From the IMG/VR virus record IMGVR_UViG_3300007523_000006, positions 1-64,000 of that record: 64,000 bases of DNA; one strand, 5' to 3'. Below are positions 41,652 to 49,958 of the stretch, piece after piece. Numbering within the stretch: position 1 is the stretch's first letter; each line of letters starts with the position of its first letter. This DNA comes from a virus. Position numbers and translations under genes: made by a program. Under the pieces are notes generated by a model. It was not told the DNA's origin, made no database searches, and saw nothing but the letters and a program-made list of their open reading frames with translations.

Positions 41652-42269
41652 ATCAAAAGAAGGCTGGTGATCTGAAGGTGTTGCCGATAAGACCCAGCCT
41701 CCTCCTTTTTGTTGTTTTCCCTGAACTCTCCACCATCTTTTGTATCCTTGTTTTGGAAACAAAATAGAGCCAGCATTGATTGCGTCGGTGTCTGTCCAGA
41801 TTTCAATAAACAAATCTTGTTGGTTGAGAATCACTCCTTCAAAAGAAATGGGCTTTCCGTATTGAACGGTAGTATAAGAATCGCCATAAAGTGAATCTTT
41901 TCTGTTTCTCAATACGGCTGGCAAGCAATGAATGAAAGTTTTTTCGATTCCACTATCTGTGGATGCTCGAAGTTCTTCTCGCTGAAGATCAGGTTGAACA
42001 ACTGGTTTTCTTTCAACCACTTGTGGCTGAGATTCTGATTTGACTTCAGAAACCTTAATGTCGGCCTTGGCTTTATCTAAAGCAGACAAAAAAGTCTCTC
42101 GGACATCAAAATCGGATGCCAAAGGGGTAACTTGATTAGTATCTTTGGCTGTTTCGCCATCCCACTGCATATTGTGGACCTTGAAGCCTTCCCATATTTC
42201 TTGGGTCTTCATTACTGGATTTGGTCCAGCGAGACGATAGACGCTTCCATCTTTATTTTTCAATGTCAT
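41646..42269 (-). CDS. virion protein with MTLKN-G-Y-L-G N-terminus
   Basis: 207 residues. The opening MTLKNKDGSVYRLAGPNPVM resembles the start of the gene at 43021 (MTLKNLNGTPYQLRG), so the two share an N-terminal module on opposite strands. Residues ~40-110 are a charged linker; the C-terminal ~80 residues are Trp-rich and beta-like (GYKRWWRVQGK). Probably tail or baseplate associated. A shared TATATA box lies at 42293. Confidence 0.65.
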   Translation of the reverse strand: MTLKNKDGSVYRLAGPNPVMKTQEIWEGFKVHNMQWDGETAKDTNQVTPLASDFDVRETFLSALDKAKADIKVSEVKSESQPQVVERKPVVQPDLQREELRASTDSGIEKTFIHCLPAVLRNRKDSLYGDSYTTVQYGKPISFEGVILNQQDLFIEIWTDTDAINAGSILFPKQGYKRWWRVQGKQQKGGGWVLSATPSDHQPSFDL

Positions 42270-42292
42270 TGAATATTCAGCCCCTTTATGTT

Positions 42293-42298
42293 TATATA
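42293..42298. promoter_or_regulatory. TATATA box between divergent virion genes
   Basis: TTTATATAGA: 40 bases before the + start at 42333 and 29 bases before the - start at 42269. Confidence 0.4.
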
Positions 42299-42332
42299 GA
42301 TTGAAGACAAAAACAAAATAAAAGGATGAATT

Positions 42333-42758
42333 ATGTCGCTAGTGGTTCCAAATATTTCCAATGTTCTCATGCTTCAATACATTGTGAACATGATTGGGCA
42401 AGACGGTGCCGCCGCTCCTGCGGGTGGTCAACGTCTGCTTCGTCTTTTTACAAACAATCTAACACCCGGTAAGTCAACCGTAATTGCAGATGTTACTGAA
42501 GCAACGGCACCTGGTTATGTGCCATACACAATGGTAGGAAGCAGTTGGACAACAACATCAAATTTGGGAGTGAATTCCGCAGTTTACAGTGAACAAACTT
42601 TCGCATTTACGACAGGTGTGACCATTTACGGCTACTACGTTACTACAATTGAAGGTACACCTAGATTATTGTGGGTGGAAAGATTTTCCACGGCTCCGTA
42701 CACTTTGCCAGCAGGCGGTGGCGAGATCGCAATATCCCCACGTTTTACATTAAATTGA
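42333..42758 (+). CDS. small virion surface or tail protein
   Basis: 141 residues, beta-rich, Thr/Gly/Val-heavy (RLLRLFTNNLTPGKSTVIADV, FAFTTGVTIYGYYVT). Such sequences are typical of phage tail or head-decoration proteins. AAAGGATG-type binding site upstream and a strong terminator downstream, so it is a single-gene unit, as expected for a highly made virion protein. Exact identity not known. Confidence 0.65.
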   Translation: MSLVVPNISNVLMLQYIVNMIGQDGAAAPAGGQRLLRLFTNNLTPGKSTVIADVTEATAPGYVPYTMVGSSWTTTSNLGVNSAVYSEQTFAFTTGVTIYGYYVTTIEGTPRLLWVERFSTAPYTLPAGGGEIAISPRFTLN

Positions 42759-42782
42759 TTTATATTGACACTTTGACTACTG

Positions 42783-42813
42783 AATGGCGAGAGAGCAATC
42801 TCTCGCCATTTTT
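42783..42813 (+). terminator. rho-independent terminator with GNRA loop
   Basis: Perfect 12-base stem (42783-42794 with 42799-42810), GCAA tetraloop, then TTTTT. Confidence 0.92.
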
Positions 42814-42832
42814 AATTGTGGATAATTATTTT

Positions 42833-42997
42833 TCATCCACATCTTCCCTGTTTGAATTTGCTAAAGATAACTTTAGCTTCGTTTCCGCATTGGCAACGAA
42901 AAACAACAGGAATTCTATCATTGCTATATGGGCAAAGTAATTCGCATCCATTTTCAATCATGAAAAGAGCAACTTCTTCATTGGTTCTTTTTTTCAT
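42833..42997 (-). CDS. mini-protein resembling the zinc repeat of HNH homing endonucleases
   Basis: 54 residues with a perfect GGAGG five bases before the ATG. The ENGCELLCPYSNDR, then VVFRCQCGNEAKV and FKQGRCG pattern is that of the Cys-rich repeats found in front of HNH homing nucleases. The chain stops just after Arg-Cys-Gly, with no nuclease domain downstream. Either a homing endonuclease remnant whose 5' end is still translated, or a small stand-alone zinc protein. It sits alone on the minus strand between virion genes. Confidence 0.55.
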   Translation of the reverse strand: MKKRTNEEVALFMIENGCELLCPYSNDRIPVVFRCQCGNEAKVIFSKFKQGRCG

Positions 42998-43020
42998 TGT
43001 TCCTCCACCATACATACAGC

Positions 43021-43563
43021 ATGACTCTTAAAAATTTGAACGGGACACCGTATCAACTTCGTGGAAGCGTGCAAATGTACGATCCAAATGATCGCACGCA
43101 TGATTTATTTAACCTGTGGGATCAAGAGGCGATCCAACGGGGCGGATCGCCTCTTTACTATTACGAAGTGGTTATTACCCCAAACATGATTGATCCGGTG
43201 TATTTGGAAGCTCGTGGAAAACTGTTTTCAAACAATCCTGTTCAATTATGGTGCAATTACGAGCCGATTCCGTCACAAAACCTAATCAATCAGTTTGGCA
43301 TTGATGCTCCAGATGAAATGAAATTCGAGCTTAACTACCGATCTGTATTACAGAGCATTGGACATCCACCTAAAATTGGATCAAGGTTGTTTACGCCACA
43401 CCTTAGAGAGAATTGGGTTATTGTTCAAAGAAACCTGGGCGAATTCAAATTATGGGGCGCACTCCGTATTGAATTGATTTGCCAACGATTCCAGGAAGAC
43501 GTGGTTACAGGCGAAGGCAAAGTAACACAAAAACAACCAGATTTGAAAATCAAAATCGTTTAA
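43021..43563 (+). CDS. virion protein with MTLKN-G-Y-L-G N-terminus
   Basis: 180 residues from the ATG at 43021. The N-terminus (MTLKNLNGTPYQLRG) is shared with the gene at 41646. Middle part: EVVITPNMIDPVYLEARGK; then FGIDAPDEMKFELNYR, a beta-rich segment. It resembles small baseplate or tail proteins of myoviruses, although I cannot assign a T4 number. Fourteen bases separate its stop from the next start. Confidence 0.65.
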   Translation: MTLKNLNGTPYQLRGSVQMYDPNDRTHDLFNLWDQEAIQRGGSPLYYYEVVITPNMIDPVYLEARGKLFSNNPVQLWCNYEPIPSQNLINQFGIDAPDEMKFELNYRSVLQSIGHPPKIGSRLFTPHLRENWVIVQRNLGEFKLWGALRIELICQRFQEDVVTGEGKVTQKQPDLKIKIV

Positions 43564-43577
43564 TCGAGGATACCACA

Positions 43578-44039
43578 ATGAAATCGTTTTATCAGTTCTA
43601 TCAGAAAATGTTAAAAGAAGCTGCTCCGGGTCAACCTGCTCCGGGTCAACCTGCTCCGGGTCAACCTGCTCCGGGTCAACCTGCTCCGGGTCAACCTGCT
43701 CCGGGTCAACCTGCTCCGGGTCAACCGAATGCTCCTGCTGCTCCGATTCAAGGAGGACAGACAGCCCCTCCAGTACCACCAAATCCAATGTCGGACCCTA
43801 AAGTAGCTCAGGCATTTCAGACTATTTCTGGAATTAAAGATCAGAAAATTCAGCAGGCATTTCAACAATTCCAGAAAGCCGCTGGAATCCAGCCTGGAGG
43901 TTCCCCGCAACAAAGTCCAGCATCGCCGCAAGCTCCGGCTTCTCCAAGTCCAGGACAGCCGCAGGCTCAGCCGCAGGCTCAGCCGCAGGCTCAACCACCG
44001 GCTGGTCAGCCCGGTCAACCACAACAACCTCAAAGGTAG
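43578..44039 (+). CDS. tagged Pro/Gln-rich protein with PGQPA repeats
   Basis: 153 residues. N-terminus MKSFYQFYQKMLKEA has the tag and Leu-Lys-Glu followed by Ala-Ala, a near-ideal T4 prohead-protease site; cleavage there would release the repeat region. Seven copies of Ala-Pro-Gly-Gln-Pro follow, then a helical segment (AQAFQTISGIKDQKIQQAFQQFQKA) and a second Pro/Gln-rich tail including a 12-base x3 repeat (43959-43994). Likely an extended linker in the head. AGGA precedes the start. Confidence 0.7.
   Translation: MKSFYQFYQKMLKEAAPGQPAPGQPAPGQPAPGQPAPGQPAPGQPAPGQPNAPAAPIQGGQTAPPVPPNPMSDPKVAQAFQTISGIKDQKIQQAFQQFQKAAGIQPGGSPQQSPASPQAPASPSPGQPQAQPQAQPQAQPPAGQPGQPQQPQR
43623..43727 (+). repeat. 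15-bp tandem repeat, 7 copies, coding APGQP
   Basis: Seven copies of GCTCCGGGTCAACCT (the last ends in G), in frame with the tagged gene. Copies are essentially identical at DNA level, so the array is recent or homogenised. Confidence 0.97.
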
Positions 44040-44106
44040 GTTGAGGCTTGAACAAAGCTGGCCGATGAATGGTGCTGAATAATATTTGTGGTAATTTAGG
44101 TTTAGG

Positions 44107-44160
44107 GAAAGAAGTTATAGGCGGGCCAATGATAAACACTGGCTGTCTATAACTTTTCCT
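44107..44160. terminator. structured region between convergent genes
   Basis: AGTTATAG pairs with CTATAACT across an inner GCCA/TGGC pair, followed by TTTT on the plus strand. Weak terminator candidate between 43578 and 44147; the 107-base gap shows nothing else. Confidence 0.4.
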
Positions 44161-44995
44161 TTTTATCTTGAATGCCTTCATCTTTCCTCTTCATGACCAA
44201 TTTGCCACGGAATTTCTTTTTGTTTTCAATCTTGAGTGCCACAGCTTCAATGAACTCTTGAACGCCTTTCGATCCTTTTTTGGTAAAAACGGCACTTAGC
44301 ACTTTGTATTTGTCATCAAAATTGTGACCTAAGTGGTCATGCCAATCATTGTTGACAAATCTCTTGCAGTATTTACTAAGTTTGTCGTCCGTAGATACTC
44401 GTTGAGACATTTCAGCTACGGTCATTTCTTTGATGTCATAGCTAACTTTCTTTGGAATCACAAGAGCCTGACCATATGGCTCACCCTTCCTGAAGATTAG
44501 AGTTTGCCCAGGCATTGGATTCTTAAATACCACGAAGAAGATTTTTGGCCACCATTCAGTCTGAAGATGACCCGGCAAACAACAAGGAACTGTGTATGTG
44601 GTATCAGTGTAGTACCTTGGGTGACATTCTGTTCTAAGAACGTACCCAGACGGCACTTTAATATCAAGAGCCGATGTCATGCCAAAATGTCCTGGAGCGA
44701 AACACATGAAGGGAGGCAAAGAAACATCAGGACATTCTTTCTGTTCTTCGCTGAAATCACCATTGAACACAACTTGCCCGTCAACCATGTTGACTCGACA
44801 CTCTGTTTCAAATGGGTAACAGAGTTCCAGCCCATAGGTAGCCCCATCGACAAATGGAGGACAATGCCAAGGCTGTGGTTTGTCACCATTTGAATGATCG
44901 TTGGGATCACCAGCCCAACCGGGAATTTGAAGTTTTATTGGTCGAGGAGGAACACCTTTGTACCATGTCCGATATTTGATTTCTAGCTTATCCAT
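44147..44995 (-). CDS. DUF6065-like protein
   Basis: 282 residues from the Met at 44995. Beta-rich with YGLELCYPFETECRV, FAPGHFGM, VPSGYVLRTECHPRYY and GEPYGQALVIPKK, an order I associate with DUF6065-type cupin-like proteins; this is a tentative match. C-terminal ~80 residues are Lys-rich and helical. An enzyme or sugar-binding function is possible. Divergent from the neck/tail gene at 45035. Confidence 0.55.
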   Translation of the reverse strand: MDKLEIKYRTWYKGVPPRPIKLQIPGWAGDPNDHSNGDKPQPWHCPPFVDGATYGLELCYPFETECRVNMVDGQVVFNGDFSEEQKECPDVSLPPFMCFAPGHFGMTSALDIKVPSGYVLRTECHPRYYTDTTYTVPCCLPGHLQTEWWPKIFFVVFKNPMPGQTLIFRKGEPYGQALVIPKKVSYDIKEMTVAEMSQRVSTDDKLSKYCKRFVNNDWHDHLGHNFDDKYKVLSAVFTKKGSKGVQEFIEAVALKIENKKKFRGKLVMKRKDEGIQDKKEKL

Positions 44996-45034
44996 TTTGG
45001 TCCTTACTTGAATACCTAATTGTAGGAGAAAGAA

Positions 45035-46036
45035 ATGAGCAGCACAAATAATCCAAATCACCAGCAGAGGAATTTGAACAATTGCGCAGTTCCAGGAATT
45101 CCCGCAGACGTAAATCTCGATCCTTCTCCTCCGTACTGTGGTAAAGACCCAGAACGGGATGCAGATAATCGAAGAGGAATCAATGACGACAGTTTGAATT
45201 TCCTCAAAGACGAAACAATGAAGAAGACCGGCTTCGGGGCCAGAGTTGATTGCGACCCGATGCAGCGTGGCTTCATTATTAACGACTTGGAGAATCCAGA
45301 GCGAAATGTCCTCTACAGATATTCTAAATCAATTCGTGGCACAGATGAAGCCATGCTGGATATGTTTAACAACATTGTTGTGATTGATGAAGATGGCAAG
45401 GCATGGCCAATTCCCGTGATGCTCGGTCCACCAGAAAAAGCTGTAGCCGCAATCGTACAAGATAATGTTCACAAAGACGAGACGTTGGTTGTTGATCGAC
45501 TGAAGTTGCCATTGCTGGCTTTGACTCAAACACAAATTGATTACGACCTTGATAGATACACCTATCACAAAGCAATCAATCTGTTTCGCAACAGCAACAA
45601 TGACCGTCCAGGTTTGGCGATTAGTGAAAAGTACAACAAAGATACAGTATTTGGTTTAGCAAGAGGCGTTCCAATAAATATTGGATATTCGGTCACGGCA
45701 TGGACTATGTATCGTGAAGATATGAACCAGATAGTAGAACAAATTCTCACAAAATTTAGTCATGCGGCATACATACGAGTAACAGGTGTCCCTTGGGAGG
45801 TCATGATCAAGCTGGACTCTATTGCTAATAACCTGGAAGTTGAACCGGGCGATCAAGCAATTCGAGTAATTAAATACGAATTTAATATGACGGCTCAGAC
45901 CTATATACCTCAACCGATTGAACGCAAGAAGGCAGTCCTAAAAATGAAGATTGACTTTGTTGACGGTATGACCGAGGAAGAAATCACTGAGGTGATGGCG
46001 AGAATAGAAGAATCTGTCAAGGAATTAGAATGTTAG
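45035..46036 (+). CDS. tail completion/sheath stabiliser-like protein
   Basis: 333 residues. N-terminal ~55 residues are Asn/Pro/Asp-rich; then GTDEAMLDMFNNIVVIDEDGKAWPIPVMLGPPEKA and VPINIGYSVTAWTMYREDMNQIVEQIL, a pattern matching T4-like gp15/gp3-region proteins that cap the tail. The gene sits directly before the sheath gene, as expected. TAGGAG precedes the start. Overlaps the next small gene by seven bases. Confidence 0.7.
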   Translation: MSSTNNPNHQQRNLNNCAVPGIPADVNLDPSPPYCGKDPERDADNRRGINDDSLNFLKDETMKKTGFGARVDCDPMQRGFIINDLENPERNVLYRYSKSIRGTDEAMLDMFNNIVVIDEDGKAWPIPVMLGPPEKAVAAIVQDNVHKDETLVVDRLKLPLLALTQTQIDYDLDRYTYHKAINLFRNSNNDRPGLAISEKYNKDTVFGLARGVPINIGYSVTAWTMYREDMNQIVEQILTKFSHAAYIRVTGVPWEVMIKLDSIANNLEVEPGDQAIRVIKYEFNMTAQTYIPQPIERKKAVLKMKIDFVDGMTEEEITEVMARIEESVKELEC

Positions 46037-46251
46037 AGATAAAAAACAAACAGAAATTTCCAGTTCAATTAGTCATAAGGTCGAGGACGGCCCCACGCTC
46101 TTTCACGGTATTGAATGTACCAGGAATAGGTTGCGGAAAAAATATTTATCTTCTCGAAGATGAAAGAGCAACTGAATACATAGATAGAGCAGAAAAGGAT
46201 GGATTGATTTCCACAAGGTACATACCAAACAAGTTAAGAAAGGGAGAATAA
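46030..46251 (+). CDS. small protein upstream of sheath gene
   Basis: 73 residues, basic, mostly beta (FPVQLVIRSRTAPRSFTVLNVPG). Overlaps the tail-completion gene by seven bases and ends four bases before the sheath gene, so all three form one unit. Probably a small tail assembly factor; no family recognised. Confidence 0.65.
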   Translation: MLEIKNKQKFPVQLVIRSRTAPRSFTVLNVPGIGCGKNIYLLEDERATEYIDRAEKDGLISTRYIPNKLRKGE

Positions 46252-46255
46252 GACT

Positions 46256-48619
46256 ATGGCGATTCTACAGGGGTTCCCGCCTTCTAACACTATTAGCCCA
46301 AGTGTTAGAATCACTGAGAAAGACTTGAGCTACATTGCTCCTGACCAGTCCTTCCACCGTGCGGGCTTGGTCGGTTTTGCATCTAAGGGTCCGATAAATT
46401 TACCGACTCTAATTGCAACAAACCGTCAATTGCACGTTACATTTGGCAATCCGCACCCGGACGTTGGCGATCCATTCCTCATTTACGCAGCCGAGCAATA
46501 TTTGCTTGTTGCCAATGAGCTATTCGTCGTTCGAGTTGCTGATACTGATCCAGTTAGCGACGAGCAGGCATCATCAGCTACGGTTGATGTCCCTGCTGCC
46601 GGTACATTGGTGAAGATTGAATCAGCTTACACCGGGGCTGGCGGGTCATATACGTTTGACGTAGACTCATTCTTCCGTTGGAGACTGAATGGTAATCTAT
46701 CTGCCAAGACACTGGTTGTGTTGGCAGGAACTTACCTAGTTCAAGAAGTTGTTGACGACTTGAATGCACAACTCGACTTTGAGAACGATGGAATTCAGTT
46801 GTACAAGACTGGAACCGGCACAATTGGTGTAAAAACTACTTGGGCATACGGTCCTGACGCTTCATTAGAATTGGTTTCTGTTCAGAATTCCATCTATGGC
46901 AATACCGTTTTGAATGGAAATCCAACTGGACTTGGAACTGGTATGACTCAGGCGACGGTCACTGGCACAACCGCCATGTACCCGAACGTAGGCTATCAGA
47001 CTCCTGGCACCTATGACTTCACAGGTTTGACTGGTCTAAATATTCAAATCGTCTTAGACGGCACAGACAATGTGTTGATCGACGGTATTGTTCAAGTAAT
47101 TGACCTATCTGCTCTCGAAGGCTCCTCAAATGTTATTGCAGACGTTATCACTGCAATCAATGCAGAAAAAATAGAGAATGGTGGAACACTCCCAGGTGGA
47201 TGGACGGCTGTAGCTGTTGGAAACAACGTACAGTTCAACACCAATCACGCTGGAAACGACGCTCGTCTTCGTATTAAGCCAGACAGCACAGCAGAAGCAT
47301 TATTCGGACTCAACACATCCACACACGCTGGCGATAGCCCAGAAGGTGTCACTGGTGCGGTCGGTATCGCAACATACGGTATCGTAACTGGTGCTGTGAA
47401 CAACAGCGGCAGCATCTCGTTCACCATCAATGCTGACAGTCCTGGCATCGAAGGCAATCAGACACAAGTAAGAATCACAAACGACGTTCGTGAAGACCAC
47501 TTCATTATCGAAGTCTTCAATAACGGCGTATCGGTAGAAGCATGGGGCAACTTGACAAAGAACCAGACAAGTCGGTTCTATGTTGAAACCTACATGGCTT
47601 TGGTTTCGGACTTTATCCGAATCAATGACAACACTAGCGAAGGTGCTGGTCCTTTGGACGGTACTTATGGCCTATTAGGTGGATCAGACGGTATTCCTTC
47701 TGATCCAGATGCTCAAGACGCTTTGATTATTGGCAATCAGATTGGCTACACCGGCATGTATACCATGTCCGAGCCAGAACAGATTGACATTGACCTCATC
47801 GCTGCTCCTGGTCACTCCAGCACTAGCGTTGTAACAGCCCTGTTGGACTTCTGCCAGAACACCCGCATGGACTGCTTGGCGATCATCGATCCTCCATTCG
47901 GTCTGACGGTTGGCGAAATTGTAGCATGGCAAAACGGAACTCACCCATTGAACCTCACACGTTTTGACTCGGACTTCGGTGCTTTGTACTGGCCTTGGGT
48001 TAAGATTCGTGACAACTTCAACCGGGTTGACGTATGGGTGCCACCTAGCGGTTCAATTATGGCAGTTATCGCTCGAAGCGATTTCTTGTCTGCTCCTTGG
48101 TTTGCTCCGGCTGGGGCGAACCGTGGTGTCGTTCCGGCGATCACCGACGTTTACAACCGTCCGACGCTTGCCGAGCGTGACTTGATGTATGGAAACCGTA
48201 ACTGCATCAATCCAATCGTTCACTTCAATGATGTTGATGGCTTCTTGGTTTGGGGTCAAAAGACTCTGCAACGCCGACCAACAGCTTTGGATCGTGTTAA
48301 CGTGCGTCGATTGATGTTTTACCTAGAGAAGCGAATTCGCTCTGCGAGCCGTCAGCTTCTATTCGATCCAAACGACGAGACGTTCCAGCGCAAGTTTGTA
48401 AGCATCGCTTCGCAGATTTTGCGTGAGGTTCAGGTAGGTCGGGGCGTTACCGACTTCATCATCAAGGCCGACGCTGAATTGAACACTCCTGATGTAATCG
48501 ACCGTAATGAGTTCCGGGCGCAGATTGGCGTACAGCCAACGAGAGCCGCTGAATTCATCTTCATCGAGTTTTCGATTCACAGAACGGGTAGCTTCACAGA
48601 GAACGCAGATACCTTCTAA
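46256..48619 (+). CDS. tail sheath protein (gp18-like)
   Basis: 787 residues, at the large end for the family. N-terminal FPPSNTISPSVRITEKDLS and GLVGFASKGP, the handshake arm and first domain; the middle holds an insertion (~100-420) with two repeat-like beta domains; the C-terminal domain (LIAAPGHSS, GALYWPWVKI, PPSGSIMAVIARSD, WFAPAGANRG, VHFNDVDGFLVWGQKTLQ, NVRRLMFYLEKRI) is highly typical. It forms the contractile outer tube. The gene is followed 41 bases later by the tail tube gene. Confidence 0.97.
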   Translation: MAILQGFPPSNTISPSVRITEKDLSYIAPDQSFHRAGLVGFASKGPINLPTLIATNRQLHVTFGNPHPDVGDPFLIYAAEQYLLVANELFVVRVADTDPVSDEQASSATVDVPAAGTLVKIESAYTGAGGSYTFDVDSFFRWRLNGNLSAKTLVVLAGTYLVQEVVDDLNAQLDFENDGIQLYKTGTGTIGVKTTWAYGPDASLELVSVQNSIYGNTVLNGNPTGLGTGMTQATVTGTTAMYPNVGYQTPGTYDFTGLTGLNIQIVLDGTDNVLIDGIVQVIDLSALEGSSNVIADVITAINAEKIENGGTLPGGWTAVAVGNNVQFNTNHAGNDARLRIKPDSTAEALFGLNTSTHAGDSPEGVTGAVGIATYGIVTGAVNNSGSISFTINADSPGIEGNQTQVRITNDVREDHFIIEVFNNGVSVEAWGNLTKNQTSRFYVETYMALVSDFIRINDNTSEGAGPLDGTYGLLGGSDGIPSDPDAQDALIIGNQIGYTGMYTMSEPEQIDIDLIAAPGHSSTSVVTALLDFCQNTRMDCLAIIDPPFGLTVGEIVAWQNGTHPLNLTRFDSDFGALYWPWVKIRDNFNRVDVWVPPSGSIMAVIARSDFLSAPWFAPAGANRGVVPAITDVYNRPTLAERDLMYGNRNCINPIVHFNDVDGFLVWGQKTLQRRPTALDRVNVRRLMFYLEKRIRSASRQLLFDPNDETFQRKFVSIASQILREVQVGRGVTDFIIKADAELNTPDVIDRNEFRAQIGVQPTRAAEFIFIEFSIHRTGSFTENADTF

Positions 48620-48630
48620 CAAACTGGCTC

Positions 48631-48635
48631 ATATA
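48631..48635 (+). promoter_or_regulatory. TATA-type box before tail tube gene
   Basis: CTCATATAGAG, about 30 bases before the start at 48661; a degenerate member of the TATATA set. Confidence 0.3.
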
Positions 48636-48660
48636 GAGAGTAGACCACAAGGAGATAATT

Positions 48661-49251
48661 ATGGCAAGATCAGGTTCGGGACGTGATATGGGATTGGGCC
48701 AATTGGCCGGTCCCGATTTAGTCTTCAAAAGAAAATATAGATGGACATTTGAAGTCCAGCCGTATTGCGGATATGTGATTCCTGCTCACTTCGTAAAGTT
48801 GGCTTCACGGCCTAACCTAACGATTGAAGAGACGGAAATCAACTTCTTGCACGGCAAGATGTGGATTCCAGGAAAGGGTTCTTGGGAAACCATTACTGTT
48901 ACCTACTATGACATTGGTAACGGCGGTAATGGAATCACAGGTTTGTTCAGTTGGCTCGCAACGAACTACAACTTCACCGATCCAATCGGTTTGCACCAGT
49001 CCTCGAAGAGAGGAGCCGGTCCAGGCTCAAAGGGTTATTCCGCAGACGGTACACTGATGCTGTTTGATGGTTGCGGTGTTGCTATGGAACAATGGAACCT
49101 AAGTCATATGTGGCCACAGGCGATTAACTTTGGCGAACTGGACTATTCTTCCTCAGAAGAAGTAACAGTTGAATTGACGCTTCGCTACAGCGAAGTGGAG
49201 TACATCCCACTTTGCGGTGGCCGCATCAATCCTTGCTGTGCAGGTTGCTAA
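48661..49251 (+). CDS. tail tube protein (gp19-like), copy 1
   Basis: 196 residues. Starts MARSGSGRDMGLGQLAGPDLVFKRKYRWTF, then ASRPNLTIEETEINFLHGKMWIPGKGSWETITVTYYD, a canonical gp19-type inner tube fold. AAGGAG precedes the start. Ends with a Cys-rich tail (GGRINPCCAGC). Directly after the sheath gene, as in T4. Two further copies follow: a fragment (49279) and a full gene (49431). Confidence 0.92.
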   Translation: MARSGSGRDMGLGQLAGPDLVFKRKYRWTFEVQPYCGYVIPAHFVKLASRPNLTIEETEINFLHGKMWIPGKGSWETITVTYYDIGNGGNGITGLFSWLATNYNFTDPIGLHQSSKRGAGPGSKGYSADGTLMLFDGCGVAMEQWNLSHMWPQAINFGELDYSSSEEVTVELTLRYSEVEYIPLCGGRINPCCAGC

Positions 49252-49278
49252 TTACCCTACAAAAAATAAGATAAACCC

Positions 49279-49422
49279 ATGCCAAGATCAGGTAATGGTC
49301 AGGATGTGGGGTTTGGACATCTTGCGGACGCAGACCTTGTATTCAAACGCAAATTTCGATGGGCGTTTGAGGTACAAGGTCTTGTCCGTAGGGATGTGCC
49401 ATCTCATTGGGTGTCTTTCTGA
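49279..49422 (+). pseudogene. truncated third tail tube copy (N-terminal 47 residues)
   Basis: Reads MPRSGNGQDVGFGHLADADL, FKRKFRWAFEVQ and DVPSHWVSF, aligning with the first ~47 residues of both full copies, then a TGA. The following eight bases lead straight to the next copy's start. Everything after the first strands of the fold is gone, so it cannot form a tube subunit. Probably a relic of a tandem triplication. Confidence 0.8.
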
Positions 49423-49430
49423 GGTAAATT

Positions 49431-49958
49431 ATGCCAAGCACTGGTAATGGAAGAAACATGGGGTTCGACTTTGGGTTAGAAGACCCAAATGCTTGCTTCA
49501 AAAGAAAAAATCGTTGGTTGTTCAAAATTGAAGACGTGAGTGCAGATGGAGTAAGTTCTTTGCCTCCATCTAAAGCTGCACGTCCTTCATTGTCCTTTAA
49601 GGAAATAGAAGTTCAACACTTGAACGAAACAGTGTATTATCCAGGCAAACCTGAATGGAAACCCATCACACTGACTTTGTACGATCTGAAGAAAAACTCT
49701 CTGAATCCTGTGTTCGAGTGGCTTTCCGAGCTTTATGATCCTCGATCCAAAAGCAAATACCGTCCATCCTGTAATGGATTCAAAAAGCGAAAGGCCACGT
49801 TAGAACTTTACGATGGATGCGGAACAAAGATTGAGACTTGGATTTTTGAGACGGTTTGGCCACAGGCAGTAGAGTTTGGCGACCTAGATATGTCCACCAG
49901 CGAACTAATTACTTGTGAATTAACCCTTAGATACGACAGAGCGTATATCGAAAATTAG
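49431..49958 (+). CDS. tail tube protein (gp19-like), copy 2
   Basis: 175 residues. MPSTGNGRNMGF and ACFKRKNRWLFKIED, then ARPSLSFKEIEVQHLNETVYYPGKPEWKPITLTLYD parallels copy 1, and KATLELYDGCGTKIETWIFE matches its MLFDGCGVAMEQW region. Full fold, so it is likely functional: either a minor tube subunit or a tube terminator/baseplate-proximal form. Its stop is shared (TTAG) with the convergent gene at 49955. Confidence 0.88.
   Translation: MPSTGNGRNMGFDFGLEDPNACFKRKNRWLFKIEDVSADGVSSLPPSKAARPSLSFKEIEVQHLNETVYYPGKPEWKPITLTLYDLKKNSLNPVFEWLSELYDPRSKSKYRPSCNGFKKRKATLELYDGCGTKIETWIFETVWPQAVEFGDLDMSTSELITCELTLRYDRAYIEN

Noticed and set aside
43611-44033. 140-residue Arg/Leu/Ser minus-strand ORF
   Set aside because: Antisense shadow of the Pro/Gln repeat gene, made only by the repeat.
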